Part shown: positions 28,419 through 37,860 of the stretch, piece after piece | How positions within the stretch are numbered: the first letter of the stretch is position 1 | How the letters are laid out: every line of letters starts with the position of its first letter | NCBI RefSeq assembly: GCF_924101635.2 | Contig: NZ_CAKMAA020000021.1 | Coordinates: 1 to 64,000 of the forward strand | DNA: 64,000 nt | Direction: 5' to 3' | From: Candidatus Nitrotoga sp. HW29 | GTDB lineage: Bacteria > Pseudomonadota > Gammaproteobacteria > Burkholderiales > Gallionellaceae | Made by a program: the position numbers and the translations under genes | Notes under the pieces: model-generated | Seen by the model: the letters and a program-made list of their open reading frames with translations, nothing else | Database searches by the model: none | Told to the model about the DNA's origin: nothing

Positions 28419-28864
28419 CGTAAGTAGCTCCCCCAACAAACAAATTAGACTGCCGACCAGAACAACGTCGACATGTATATCACATTTACAACAGGTAATT
28501 TAAAACGATGCAATATCGCTTAAGTACTTACATACTCATTGGATGTCTACCCCTCCGCAAGGGGTAGACGCGATAAAACGACGGCATAATGTCCAGTTTG
28601 GAAAATAAAGTCAACAGCGCAACATATGGCGCGCTAACTTTTGCATCACAACTTTTAAAAAAGTTAAATATAAACATATTATTATATTTTAATAATATAG
28701 TTTTTTGCATAACGAATATCTTTTGCGTATGTCACACATGCCAAAAAAGCAAAACTCCATTTTTGCTTACAATTGTTTCGCACACCCCAAAGTCATTCAC
28801 TAGGCTGAAATACAAGTGCCAATCAAAAAATTGGCAGGTATCGATAAACGCAGAGCACATGAAA
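28419..28864. other. AT-rich upstream region of the act operon
   Basis: About 450 bases between the lgt stop and the actA start, both genes on the minus strand. It holds a perfect hairpin at 28545-28569 (separate entry) and otherwise no protein-like frame: plus-strand frames here are short and lack ribosome sites. A promoter for actA is expected, but I could not assign -35 and -10 boxes with confidence. Confidence 0.5.
28545..28569. promoter_or_regulatory. Perfect inverted repeat upstream of actA
   Basis: Arms GTCTACCCCT (28545-28554) and AGGGGTAGAC (28560-28569) are complementary over 10 bases with a 5-base loop. Neither strand has a T run after it, so it is not a standard terminator. Lying about 130 bases ahead of the actA ATG, it could be an operator or a structured element in the act mRNA leader. 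Confidence 0.5.
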
Positions 28865-29659
28865 TTATCTAGCCGTAATCGATTTTTGCTGTCCTTGCAC
28901 CATTAACACCAATCCCACAATCACCATTGGCAAGCTAAGCCATTGACCCATACTGATACCAAAATTCATTAGACCAAATATACCGTCATCCGGGTTACGT
29001 GTATATTCAACAAAAAAACGGAAACTACCATAGCCAAGGAGGAACAAACCAGAAACAGCCCCTACTGGACGCGGCTTGCTTGAATATAGCCACATAAGCG
29101 TGAACAAAACCAAACCTTCCAGTATAAATTCATAAAGCTGAGAAGGGTGGCGCGGCAAATCATCCACATTGGGAAATATCATCCCCCAAGCCACATTTGT
29201 AGGCCGCCCCCATAATTCAGCATTAATAAAATTACCGATACGTCCTGCGCCCAACCCCAACGGCACCAACGGGGCGACAAAGTCCATCAATTGCAACCAA
29301 GGTAGTTTATGCTGACGAGCGAAAAAAGCCATTGCCACCAATACACCTAGAAGCCCCCCATGGAATGACATGCCACCCTGCCAAACCGCGAGAATCTCAA
29401 GTGGGTGAGACACATAGTAACCGGGGTTGTAAAATAGCACCTCGCCCAACCTTCCACCCAGCACAACACCAAGAATGCCATAGAACAATAGGTCATCCAT
29501 CATTTTATCATCCCATCCAGGACGATTAAGAGTGCGAATACGCAATTTTCCCAGCCATAAAAACAGCATAAAGGCCAGCAAATACATCAATCCATACCAG
29601 TGCACTGCAAGGGGGCCGATGTGTATTGCCACAGGATCAAACTGAGGATGAGTGAGCAT
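28865..29659 (-). CDS. lgt: Prolipoprotein diacylglyceryl transferase Lgt
   Basis: 264 residues with about seven membrane helices. The Lgt signature [16 protein letters not shown] and the N-terminal [11 protein letters not shown] motif are intact. It attaches diacylglycerol from phosphatidylglycerol to the lipobox cysteine of lipoproteins. Likely clients encoded in this window include the binding protein at 30921 and the FixH-like lipoprotein at 59558. Confidence 0.96.
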   Translation of the reverse strand: MLTHPQFDPVAIHIGPLAVHWYGLMYLLAFMLFLWLGKLRIRTLNRPGWDDKMMDDLLFYGILGVVLGGRLGEVLFYNPGYYVSHPLEILAVWQGGMSFHGGLLGVLVAMAFFARQHKLPWLQLMDFVAPLVPLGLGAGRIGNFINAELWGRPTNVAWGMIFPNVDDLPRHPSQLYEFILEGLVLFTLMWLYSSKPRPVGAVSGLFLLGYGSFRFFVEYTRNPDDGIFGLMNFGISMGQWLSLPMVIVGLVLMVQGQQKSITAR

Positions 29660-29853
29660 ACTGAGCGTGTATTTAAAGATTAACTAAGACATCAATTATA
29701 CGTGATTTAAATATCGCTCTTAATTCTGACACGCAACATAGTTAGCGTTGGCTGTACTGAAACAAAATTTGTCAACGGCAAGTTAAAGTTATGCGTTATT
29801 GTCAACACTGCCTAGTGCCTTACAGTTTGCAAACAAGATGGAGTTGGTTAGAA

Positions 29854-29882
29854 TGGCATGGGCAGCAATGTCTAATTATAAT
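29854..29882 (+). promoter_or_regulatory. Sigma-70 promoter of the monohaem cytochrome c gene
   Basis: TTGGTT at 29854-29859 and a consensus TATAAT at 29877-29882 are separated by 17 bases. Transcription would start about 30 bases before the GGAG ribosome site of the cytochrome gene. The near-consensus -10 and ideal spacing suggest strong constitutive expression. Confidence 0.75.
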
Positions 29883-29920
29883 TTTTTTGTAAAAAAACTT
29901 AATATAACGGAGCTTAAAAA

Positions 29921-30298
29921 ATGAAATCTATCATCGTTAGCATGGTTGCAGCTGCAGGCCTGATGGCAGCAGGTAGTGTTTTAGCAACAACTGAAATGCC
30001 GGAATTGGCCAAAAAAAGTGGTTGTACTGCTTGCCACAAAATTGACACAAAGTTAATCGGCCCAGCTTGGATGGATGTTTCCAAGAAATATAAGGGCGTT
30101 AAAGAATATTCTTATTCGGCAACTGGTAGTGCTGCTGCCGACGCCAAGAAAATGTCCTTGGAAGAAGGTCTGATCATGAAAGTATCCAAAGGTGGTTCTG
30201 GTAACTGGGGTACTGTACCAATGACTCCTAATGCTCCTGCTGTAAAGCCTGAAAACATCAAAACACTGGTTCATTTCGTACTTGATCTAGCCAAGTAA
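29921..30298 (+). CDS. Periplasmic class I cytochrome c
   Basis: 125 residues. The signal peptide ends at about AGSVLA (residue 22). The haem site is C35-TA-C38-H39 and the axial methionine is in TVPMTPNAPAVKPEN, the layout of small c-551/c-552/c8-like cytochromes. Between them lies a loop with an Ala/Ser-rich insertion (YSATGSAAADAKK). It is a probable electron shuttle, and could accept electrons from alternative complex III, whose operon starts 1.5 kb away on the other strand. Single-gene transcription is supported by a good promoter and an immediate terminator. Confidence 0.9.
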   Translation: MKSIIVSMVAAAGLMAAGSVLATTEMPELAKKSGCTACHKIDTKLIGPAWMDVSKKYKGVKEYSYSATGSAAADAKKMSLEEGLIMKVSKGGSGNWGTVPMTPNAPAVKPENIKTLVHFVLDLAK

Positions 30299-30317
30299 TC
30301 AAGGGACTAATTCTCTT

Positions 30318-30347
30318 AGCAGAAATCGGCATCAGCCGATTTCTGCT
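30318..30347 (+). terminator. Strong hairpin terminator after the cytochrome c gene
   Basis: A perfect 13-bp stem (30318-30330 with 30335-30347) and a 4-base loop begin 20 bases after the stop codon. Only a short T-rich stretch follows, but the stem is very stable. It probably both ends transcription and protects the 3' end of an abundant mRNA. Confidence 0.8.
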
Positions 30348-30400
30348 TTCCACACAACGATTTAATTAATCAATTAATGTTAATGATGATAAAATTTACA

Positions 30401-30452
30401 ACCCTAATAAATCTTAAAGCCAGTTTACGCTGGCTTTAAGATTTATTAGGGT
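30401..30452. repeat. Perfect 23-bp inverted repeat
   Basis: Arms at 30401-30423 and 30430-30452 are exact reverse complements with a 6-base loop; the tip has the GCCAG...CTGGC form common in terminators. It lies 54 bases beyond the cytochrome c terminator and has A/T-rich arms that work on either strand. It may be a second terminator or the trace of a small repeat element. Confidence 0.8.
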
Positions 30453-30920
30453 ACTAGTTGCAATTTCTAACATAAAACAAATTTACACGCATGTTAATAC
30501 AACACATGTTATGTACAATGCGATAGCTGTATTACGTTCTAAGGTTTGTTAATTGTTGCCCGCATAACTCTCCATCTCAATGACACGTTGGTGCTAACAG
30601 CGACAATCATATAAAACCGACCATCGCCAACATACTTGCCTAAATCAGATTTGATGGTTGAAGATAGTCATACCCAACTATCAGATGTAATTTACTAAAC
30701 AAAGCTTGTATCCGACTAATCCTCAATTAACCACACAAGAATCGATATCTCCAAGAAATATTAAAGCTAGCTAAATTAAGTATTACTTCGAGCAAACCAA
30801 TTATTGTTTTAATAAAAAATATTTAGTTAACGTACGCAATTACATTAGTACATTTCAATCAATATGCAACATTGACAAAAATGTAACATGCTAAACATAA
30901 GCCACTCGATCGAACCCATC
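30453..30920. other. Non-coding AT-rich gap before the liv operon
   Basis: About 470 bases with no protein-like frame on either strand. It should contain the liv operon promoter. The region close to the gene is very AT-rich, so several -10-like hexamers occur and none can be chosen safely. Confidence 0.5.
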
Positions 30921-32102
30921 ATGCCGCATAACCAGCTATCCCTGCTTCTCGCTCTGTCCATTACCACCCTCGCAGCTTGCAGCGAATCAAAAACACCTGT
31001 CACCAGTGGCACGGATGAACTAGTGGTGAAGATCGGCGCCGCTGCTCCACTCACTGGGCCGCAAGCTCATATTGGCAAGGACAATGAGAACGGTACACGC
31101 ATGGCAATCGAAGATGCCAACACCAAGGGCATCATCATTGGCGGACGTAAGGCCCGTTTTGAACTAATCAGCGAGGATGACCAAGCGGATCCGAAAACTG
31201 CGACTATCGTGGCACAAAAGCTGGTAGACGCAAAAGTGAATGGCGTAATCGGTCATCTCAATTCCGGTACTTCTATTCCGGCTTCTAGGATCTACAACGA
31301 TAACAGCATCCCCCAGATTTCCCCTTCCGCAACAGCGGTAGGTTACACCGCTCAGGGTCTTAAAACTGTCTTCCGCGTAATGTCCAACGACGGACAACAA
31401 GGCAAAGCACTGGGCGAATTCGCAGCAAAAACCCTGAATGCTAAAAATATCGCGGTTATAGACGATCGCTCTGCCTATGGCCAAGGGCTAGCCGACGAAT
31501 TCATCAAATCTGTACAAGCCAACGGTGTACAAATTGTAGCGCGTGAATACACCACTGACAAAGCGGTAGATTTTACTGCAGTGCTTACCTCCATCAAAGG
31601 AAAGCATCCCGATTTGCTATTTTTTGGCGGTATGGATCCGCAAGGCGTACCGATGGCCAAACAGCTCAAAGCCCTCGGTTTAAATGTTAAATTTGTTATG
31701 GGTGACGGCGGTTACACACCAAAATTACTGGATCTGGCTGGCGATGCCGCCGATGGAGTTTATGCTTCATTGCCTGGTGTGCCACTAGAACAAATGCCCG
31801 GCGGCAAAGACTTCTCTCAGCGCTATGAAGCAAAATATAAACAACCCATTCAGCTATATGCACCCTATTGTTATGATGCGGTAAACGTGATGATCGCCGC
31901 AATGCAGAAAGCAACTTCAGCCGATCCGGCAAAATATCTACCCGAACTCGCCAAAATTACTCATAGTGGCGTGACCGCAAACATCGCCTTCGACGAAAAG
32001 GGTGACATTAAAAGCGGCGCTGTGACAATGTACCAAGTACAGCAAGGCAAGTGGCAACCGCTACAAACCATGGGTGGAAACACCACAATATCCGCACATT
32101 GA
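30921..32102 (+). CDS. livK: Branched-chain amino acid-type ABC transporter binding lipoprotein
   Basis: 393 residues from ATG 30921; an ATG at 30888 would add 11 residues, and neither has a strong ribosome site. Residues 1-19 are a lipoprotein signal with lipobox TLAAC (C20), so the binding protein is membrane-anchored. The mature part is the Leu/Ile/Val-binding fold (VKIGAAAPLTGPQAHIGKD, DDQADPKTATIVAQKLV, VIGHLNSGTSIPA). The ligand is probably an amino acid, but related proteins bind urea, amides or aromatics, so the exact substrate is uncertain. Confidence 0.88.
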   Translation: MPHNQLSLLLALSITTLAACSESKTPVTSGTDELVVKIGAAAPLTGPQAHIGKDNENGTRMAIEDANTKGIIIGGRKARFELISEDDQADPKTATIVAQKLVDAKVNGVIGHLNSGTSIPASRIYNDNSIPQISPSATAVGYTAQGLKTVFRVMSNDGQQGKALGEFAAKTLNAKNIAVIDDRSAYGQGLADEFIKSVQANGVQIVAREYTTDKAVDFTAVLTSIKGKHPDLLFFGGMDPQGVPMAKQLKALGLNVKFVMGDGGYTPKLLDLAGDAADGVYASLPGVPLEQMPGGKDFSQRYEAKYKQPIQLYAPYCYDAVNVMIAAMQKATSADPAKYLPELAKITHSGVTANIAFDEKGDIKSGAVTMYQVQQGKWQPLQTMGGNTTISAH

Positions 32103-32122
32103 TAGAGATTGGATTAAAAAAT

Positions 32123-32149
32123 AAAGCGACACCTTGCGTGTCGTTTTTT
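32123..32149 (+). terminator. Intrinsic terminator or attenuator inside the liv operon
   Basis: A GCGACAC/GTGTCGT stem (32126-32132 with 32138-32144) with a 5-base loop is flanked by A residues and followed by six T residues. It lies 20 bases after the binding-protein stop and just before the livH start. Partial termination here would give excess binding protein over permease, a known pattern in ABC importers. Confidence 0.8.
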
Positions 32150-32153
32150 GTTT

Positions 32154-33089
32154 GTGAGTAGCCTTTTGGACATATTACTACAACAGATCATCAACGGCTT
32201 CGTACAAGGCAGCGTGTATGCCATGGTTGCTTTGGGTTACACCATGGTGTACGGCATTCTCGGTCTGATTAATTTTGCACATGGCGAAGTGGTAATGATC
32301 GGAGCAATGGTAGCGATGTCAGTGATCCAGCTACTCATTAGTTCTGGCTTGCCGCCGCTACTAATATTACTGATCAGCCTAATAATTTCGATTATGGTAT
32401 GCATGGCATTAGGTTACAGCATCGAGCGCATCGCCTACCGCCCATTGCGCAAGGCTCCACGTCTGGCGCCGTTAATCACTGCGATTGGCGTATCCATTGT
32501 GCTGCAAAATCTGGCGATGATATTCTGGGGACGCGCATACCATGCTTTTCCGTCTTTGCTGCCAAACAACTCGCATATGCTGTCTGGTGCAATCATTACA
32601 GAAGTACAGATCCTTATTGTATTAGTAGCGTTGGGAATGATGGGTAGCCTGCTGCTATTAATGCATCGCACTCGTCTGGGCCGCGCAATGCGTGCCGTAG
32701 CAGAAAACCCTTCCGCTGCCATCCTGATGGGCGTGAATATCAACGGTGTGATTGCTATTACCTTTATGCTCGGTTCTGCGCTGGCCGCAGTGGCGGGTAT
32801 GATGGTCAGTGCGAACTACGGCATCGTACACTATTACATGGGTTCCATTCTGGGGCTCAAAGCATTCACTGCCGCTGTACTAGGCGGCATCGGCAACATG
32901 CGCGGGGCCATGGTGGGCGGTCTACTACTGGGGCTAATTGAAAGTTTAGGAGCTGGTTATATCGGTGATCTCAGTGGTGGCTTTCTCGGTAGTCATTATC
33001 AAGATGTATTTGCCTTCTTTGTGCTGATTTCCGTACTGGTCTTCCGCCCATCCGGCTTGTTAGGAGAGCGTGTTGCGGAACGTGCTTAA
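32154..33089 (+). CDS. livH: Branched-chain amino acid ABC transporter permease LivH
   Basis: About 311 residues. The start is uncertain: GTG 32154 is listed, while TTG 32166 (LDILLQQIINGF, where homologues usually begin) is equally possible. About eight membrane helices with GSVYAMVALGYTMVYGILGLINFAHGE, the hallmark opening of LivH, and the cytosolic EAA-like loop AVAENPSAAILMGVN that contacts the ATPase. It pairs with LivM in the importer. Confidence 0.92.
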   Translation: MSSLLDILLQQIINGFVQGSVYAMVALGYTMVYGILGLINFAHGEVVMIGAMVAMSVIQLLISSGLPPLLILLISLIISIMVCMALGYSIERIAYRPLRKAPRLAPLITAIGVSIVLQNLAMIFWGRAYHAFPSLLPNNSHMLSGAIITEVQILIVLVALGMMGSLLLLMHRTRLGRAMRAVAENPSAAILMGVNINGVIAITFMLGSALAAVAGMMVSANYGIVHYYMGSILGLKAFTAAVLGGIGNMRGAMVGGLLLGLIESLGAGYIGDLSGGFLGSHYQDVFAFFVLISVLVFRPSGLLGERVAERA

Positions 33090-34170
33090 ACGTCTGTTAC
33101 CTATAAATAAACACGGCGCATGGTTGGCGTTTGTTGTGCTTACCATTGTGTTGCTGGCATTACCCTTCTTTACCGATGAACTTTTCGGACGCGGTTGGGT
33201 ACGCATCCTAAATTTTGCATTGCTATACATCATGCTGGCGCTGGGATTAAACATCGTAGTCGGTTATGCCGGCTTGCTCGACCTCGGTTACATCGCTTTC
33301 TTTGCGGTAGGCGCATATTGCTATGCTTTACTCAGTTCGCCACAATTAGGCTTACATTTGCCATTTTGGATAGTCCTGCCGCTGGGTGCACTACTGGCCT
33401 GTTTATTCGGCGTACTGTTAGGAGCACCAACTTTGCGCCTGCGCGGCGACTACCTTGCCATCGTCACCTTGGGATTTGGCGAAATCATTCGCATCTTCCT
33501 CAACAACCTGAACGCGCCCATCAACATCACCAATGGCCCGCAAGGTATTAGCATGATCGACCCCATTCGTTTCGGCGAATTCTCATTAGGCAACACGCAC
33601 GAATTATTTGGCCTCATTTTTCCCTCTGTACATCTACATTACTACCTGTTCCTTTTCTTCACATTACTCGTAATTTTTATTTCACTACGCTTGGAAGATT
33701 CACGCATCGGTCGCGCCTGGATGGCAATTCGCGAAGACGAAGTGGCAGCTAAAGCGATGGGTATCAATACCCGAAATATCAAACTGCTGGCATTTGCCAT
33801 GGGGGCAACTTTCGGCGGTTTGGCGGGTGGCTTGTTTGCCGGTTTCCAAGGTTTTGTCAGCCCGGAAAGTTTTGGTCTAACGGAATCCATCACCGTGTTA
33901 TGCATGGTAGTACTAGGTGGTATGGGCAACATCAATGGCGTGCTGTTAGGCGGCATACTGCTAGTAGTATTGCCCGAAGCTTTACGTCACGGCTCAGGGC
34001 CGGCACAGCAACTACTTTTCGGCAAGACGCTTATCGACCCGGAAAGCCTGCGCATGCTGCTATTTGGACTGGCACTGATCACGGTCATGTTATGGCGACC
34101 TGCCGGATTGTGGCCCTCTAACCAACGCCGACGCGAACTGGTTACCGAAAATGATGCAGCTCAGCGGTAA
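33070..34170 (+). CDS. livM: Branched-chain amino acid ABC transporter permease LivM
   Basis: 366 residues, GTG start at 33070 preceded by AGGAG, overlapping livH by 20 bases. Membrane helices include YIMLALGLNIVVGYAGLLDLGYIAFFAVGAY and the conserved RAWMAIREDEVAAKAMGIN loop that docks to the ATP-binding subunits. It forms the heterodimeric channel with LivH. Confidence 0.93.
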   Translation: MLRNVLKRLLPINKHGAWLAFVVLTIVLLALPFFTDELFGRGWVRILNFALLYIMLALGLNIVVGYAGLLDLGYIAFFAVGAYCYALLSSPQLGLHLPFWIVLPLGALLACLFGVLLGAPTLRLRGDYLAIVTLGFGEIIRIFLNNLNAPINITNGPQGISMIDPIRFGEFSLGNTHELFGLIFPSVHLHYYLFLFFTLLVIFISLRLEDSRIGRAWMAIREDEVAAKAMGINTRNIKLLAFAMGATFGGLAGGLFAGFQGFVSPESFGLTESITVLCMVVLGGMGNINGVLLGGILLVVLPEALRHGSGPAQQLLFGKTLIDPESLRMLLFGLALITVMLWRPAGLWPSNQRRRELVTENDAAQR

Positions 34171-34184
34171 TTAGGAATCTAGGC

Positions 34185-35003
34185 ATGAAAACACCCCTTA
34201 AATTCGACATCAATTTACTCGAACTGTCCGGTGTAGCCAAACGCTTCGGTGGCCTATCTGCGCTAAGCGATATTTCACTGCACATTCAGCGTGGAGAAAT
34301 TTATGGCTTGATCGGCCCAAATGGGGCAGGTAAAACGACACTCTTCAACATTTTGACTGGGCTGTATCAGGCGGATAGTGGACATTTCACGTTTAACAAC
34401 ACGGAATATAACGGCCGCTGCCAGCCACATGTGTTAGCGCAGGCAGGAATTGCGCGCACTTTCCAGAACATTCGCCTGTTCGCAAATATGACTGCACTAG
34501 AAAACGTCATGGTCGGTCGTCACCTGCGCACCAGTAGCGGCATCTGGGGCGCACTGACTCGCAACGCTAGAACACGCATTGAAGAACATGAAATCGTGCA
34601 GCATGCCCGTACTTTATTGAACTATGTGGGCATAGACCGCCCGCACCAAACTTTGGCCAAAAACCTATCCTACGGCGAACAACGTAGATTGGAGATTGCC
34701 CGTGCGCTGGCTACCGATCCCAAATTACTTGCGCTGGATGAACCAGCGGCGGGCATGAATGCCACCGAAACTGAAAATCTGAAGGAATTATTACTATCCA
34801 TACGCGCCAGTGGCATTACAGTGCTGCTCATCGAACATGATGTAAAATTTGTCCTCGGCCTGTGCGACCGCGTAGCAGTTCTCGACTATGGTAAAAAAAT
34901 TGCCGAGGACGTGCCGGAAAAAATTCGATGCAATCCGGCGGTAATCACGGCTTACTTGGGAGCAGAACCCAACATTCCCGCATACGCAGAAATCCAATCA
35001 TAA
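34185..35003 (+). CDS. livG: Branched-chain amino acid ABC transporter ATPase LivG
   Basis: 272 residues. Walker A GPNGAGKTT, a Q-loop in IARTFQNIRLF, an ABC signature LSYGEQRRLEIARAL, and Walker B LLALDEPAAGMN. The C-terminal end (NPAVITAYLG) is typical of LivG. It hydrolyses ATP with LivF to drive import. Confidence 0.95.
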   Translation: MKTPLKFDINLLELSGVAKRFGGLSALSDISLHIQRGEIYGLIGPNGAGKTTLFNILTGLYQADSGHFTFNNTEYNGRCQPHVLAQAGIARTFQNIRLFANMTALENVMVGRHLRTSSGIWGALTRNARTRIEEHEIVQHARTLLNYVGIDRPHQTLAKNLSYGEQRRLEIARALATDPKLLALDEPAAGMNATETENLKELLLSIRASGITVLLIEHDVKFVLGLCDRVAVLDYGKKIAEDVPEKIRCNPAVITAYLGAEPNIPAYAEIQS

Positions 35004-35039
35004 AAAACAGATGCTTCATATCGTTAACAGAACAAAACC

Positions 35040-35768
35040 ATGATTGCATCTATATCAAAATCACTGTTGCAGGTCCGCAATCTGAAAGTGGCTTACGGTG
35101 GCATCCAAGCACTAAAAGGCATAAATCTCGATGTCGCACCGGGTGAACTGGTCGCACTCATCGGCAGCAATGGGGCCGGTAAAACCACAACACTTAAAGC
35201 GTTAGCTGGCTTGCTACAACCCTCTGCAGGCGAAATACATTACCGCGGCATATCATTACAAAACCACGCCGCCCATCAACTTATACAAGAAGGACTAGTA
35301 TTAGTGCCGGAAGGACGTGGTGTATTTGCGCGGCTAACAGTAGAAGAAAATTTGCAGATGGGTTCCTATTGCCGCAACGACAAATCCTCCATTGCTCAAG
35401 ATTTACAGCACATCTACGAGCTGTTTCCGCGCTTGGCCGAGCGCCATACGCAACTGGCCGGCACGCTGTCCGGTGGCGAACAACAAATGATGGCACTGGG
35501 ACGCGCGTTGATGAGCCGCCCCAAACTATTGATGCTGGATGAACCCAGCATGGGACTGGCACCGATGATGGTGGTCAAAATTTTTGAAACCATCCGTAAC
35601 ATTTCTGCTCAGGGCGTTTCAATTCTGCTGGTTGAACAGAATGCCAAACTTGCCCTCGAAGTGGCGCAACGCGGTTATGTGATGGAAAGCGGCCTGATTA
35701 CATTATCCGATAGCGCCGCCAATCTTCTAGGGAGTGATGTGGTGCGCCGCGCCTATCTGGGCAGTTGA
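35040..35768 (+). CDS. livF: Branched-chain amino acid ABC transporter ATPase LivF
   Basis: 242 residues. Walker A GSNGAGKTT, signature LSGGEQQMMALGRAL, and Walker B LLMLDEPSMGLAP. The LVPEGRGVF motif is characteristic of LivF. It is the last gene of livKHMGF, and no clear terminator is visible in the 180 bases behind it. Confidence 0.95.
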   Translation: MIASISKSLLQVRNLKVAYGGIQALKGINLDVAPGELVALIGSNGAGKTTTLKALAGLLQPSAGEIHYRGISLQNHAAHQLIQEGLVLVPEGRGVFARLTVEENLQMGSYCRNDKSSIAQDLQHIYELFPRLAERHTQLAGTLSGGEQQMMALGRALMSRPKLLMLDEPSMGLAPMMVVKIFETIRNISAQGVSILLVEQNAKLALEVAQRGYVMESGLITLSDSAANLLGSDVVRRAYLGS

Positions 35769-35952
35769 TCCTTCTTTAACCGAATATCTATCGATGGGTT
35801 CATAACAATCGTGTTATACCGATCTCAAAGAGGTTAAATAATAATGAGCGGTTGCACAAAAAAGCGATAAGACAATTATTTGAATGCGGTCACATCCTCC
35901 TGTCCTACAGCAGTACAGGGCAAGATATCCCACTGAAAATTAGTACCACACA

Positions 35953-36360
35953 TCAAATATCGGGCGGTGGACTATAGTGTGCACCAGGGTTTATCTTGAA
36001 TTCAGTAAATACAGCGTTGGAATACTCGTCCGCCATAGCCAAATCAAGCTTGCGCAAAGTCTGGTAAATTTCCCGCACCTTTTCCCGCTTATCTTGAAAA
36101 TAATAAGCCACACCCAAATTAAACCACGCACTGGCCTTCTCCGGCTCAATACGCACCGCTTCCTCATACGCCAAACTCGCCAGACCGTATTTTTTAAGAT
36201 TGCCGTAAGTAATACCCAAGTTATACCAAGCATCGGCATACTCCGGTTGAAGACGCAGGACTTGCCGATATGCCTCAACTGCCTCCTCATATTGTTTAAG
36301 ATTGTCACAGGATACGCCTTGGGCAAACCAAGCGTTGACATAGAAGCTTACTGTGTTCAT
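35953..36360 (-). CDS. Small TPR-repeat protein
   Basis: 135 residues. Three tetratricopeptide repeats follow each other (WFAQGVSCDNLKQYEEAVEAYRQVL, WYNLGITYGNLKKYGLASLAYEEAV and WFNLGVAYYFQDKREKVREIY), then a tail without motifs ending in PPPDI. TPRs bind other proteins; no partner is evident. There is no signal peptide. A GGAGAAACC ribosome site stands before ATG 36360. It is monocistronic, facing livF. Confidence 0.8.
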   Translation of the reverse strand: MNTVSFYVNAWFAQGVSCDNLKQYEEAVEAYRQVLRLQPEYADAWYNLGITYGNLKKYGLASLAYEEAVRIEPEKASAWFNLGVAYYFQDKREKVREIYQTLRKLDLAMADEYSNAVFTEFKINPGAHYSPPPDI

Positions 36361-37004
36361 GGTTTCTCCTAACTAGTGCAATATGAATTCTTTGCCTGGC
36401 GCAAATGTCTTATTTCGTAGATTACCAAATAATTTTGTGATCGTTGTAAAACGTTGTGCCATGAGTAATCCAAGACGGATTTTTAGCTTATGTGCATTTT
36501 ATATTATATTTTTATTTGAATTCATCCAAAAATCACCAACCCTCACCACAATTGCGCCGAATAAAAAATGGCCTAATATCGGTAATTCATAAATTAGCCA
36601 TCAACGAACAATGGTGTCCTTACCATGCCACTTCAAAAAATGAGGCGTGAGAATATATATTGGGATGAATGGCGATAGTGAAGGATGGCTGCAAGTATTA
36701 AGCCATGTTTGTAGTCGCTATAATTATAACGGTTCATGCATATTGCCATGTGACCAACCACTATCATTAAATTTATAGAAATAAAACTATTTGCTAGAAC
36801 TTACGAATATGTAGGATTGGCCTTGGCGCAACTATCTAGCAATGATTAATGCAGTGTGTACGTAAGAATGATTGGATGTGGATTGGTCGCTTGGCCAGTT
36901 TGGCCAGCAGCGTAAATCAGCCATCCGGCAGTGCAACTGACGCCAAAATATCACCCCGCAACAAAAAAATTAGACAATGAATAGTAATTTACAAGGGGAT
37001 CACC
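36361..37004. other. Non-coding gap between the TPR and EI24 genes
   Basis: About 640 bases with frequent stops in all frames and no tRNA-like or repeat structure I could recognise. It contains a short direct repeat of TTGGCCA near 36894-36910. The promoters of both flanking, divergent genes must be here. The length is notable but nothing functional can be named. Confidence 0.5.
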
Positions 37005-37718
37005 ATGACACAAATACTTGATGCAATCGTCTGCGCTCTTCGCGACCTGTTTCAGTTTAAAGTGCTGTGGATTGTTATCTGGCCGATGTTGCTGGCGGTT
37101 TTGTTGTGGATGGCTCTGGGCGTGGCCTTCTGGGATACTTTTTCAGGATGGATCGCTAGTGGCCTCACTGTTATCGGCGTCCAAGCGTGGCTGGAAGGGC
37201 TGGAACCACGCTGGGTAGCTAACGCCATTCAGGCCATAATGCATCTGATTCTGTTCGTGCCTCTCGTGTTTACTACTGCGCTGCTGATCACGGCTTTTTT
37301 TGCCATGCCGGCACTGATTCGTTTGGTGGCAGATCGCGATTATCCACAGCTAAAACGTGAACATGGCGGCAGCACTGCCGGTAACCTGCTGAACGCAGTA
37401 CTTGCTATTGGCGTATTTATCGCGATCTGGGTAATGAGTTTGCCGTTATGGTTAATCGGCATTGGCGTGGCCGTGCCCTTCATCGCGGCCACCTATCTTA
37501 ATCAGCGCTTATTTCGCTTCGATGCGGTGGCGGAACACGCTAGCAAAGAGGAGATGAAGAGCATGTTCTCCACCTATCAGTCATCCTGGTGGGGGTTGGG
37601 ATTATTGACCGGATTGTTACAGTTCGTACCCATTCTAAACCTGTTTGCACCGGTGCTCACAGCCCTGGCCTTTATACATTTCGGCTTGGCCAGACTGGCC
37701 AACCTACGCCAAATTTGA
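37005..37718 (+). CDS. EI24/CysZ-like membrane protein
   Basis: 237 residues with four to six membrane helices, matching the EI24 (CysZ) domain: RDLFQFKVLWIVIWPMLLA at the start, LVADRDYPQLKREHGGS in the loop, and the C-terminal SSWWGLGLLTGLLQFVPILNLFAPVLTALAFIHF. CysZ imports sulfate in E. coli, but many EI24-domain proteins have no assigned role. AAGGGGATC provides the ribosome site. It precedes rnpB. Confidence 0.8.
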   Translation: MTQILDAIVCALRDLFQFKVLWIVIWPMLLAVLLWMALGVAFWDTFSGWIASGLTVIGVQAWLEGLEPRWVANAIQAIMHLILFVPLVFTTALLITAFFAMPALIRLVADRDYPQLKREHGGSTAGNLLNAVLAIGVFIAIWVMSLPLWLIGIGVAVPFIAATYLNQRLFRFDAVAEHASKEEMKSMFSTYQSSWWGLGLLTGLLQFVPILNLFAPVLTALAFIHFGLARLANLRQI

Positions 37719-37860
37719 GTTGCGCGAACACCAATTTACCCCTGAATACACGATGGGAAAACGAATGAAATCCAAAACAACTCAATGGAATCTCTCAACA
37801 TAACAGTCCCACCTGATCTAATTCCCAAGACGGATTTCTATACCGTGTTAAACTCGCGGA

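Noticed and set aside
36361-37004. Possible hidden gene or RNA in the long gap before the EI24 gene
   Set aside because: Stops are frequent in all frames and no terminator-flanked or structured RNA stands out; the short TTGGCCA repeats are probably chance.
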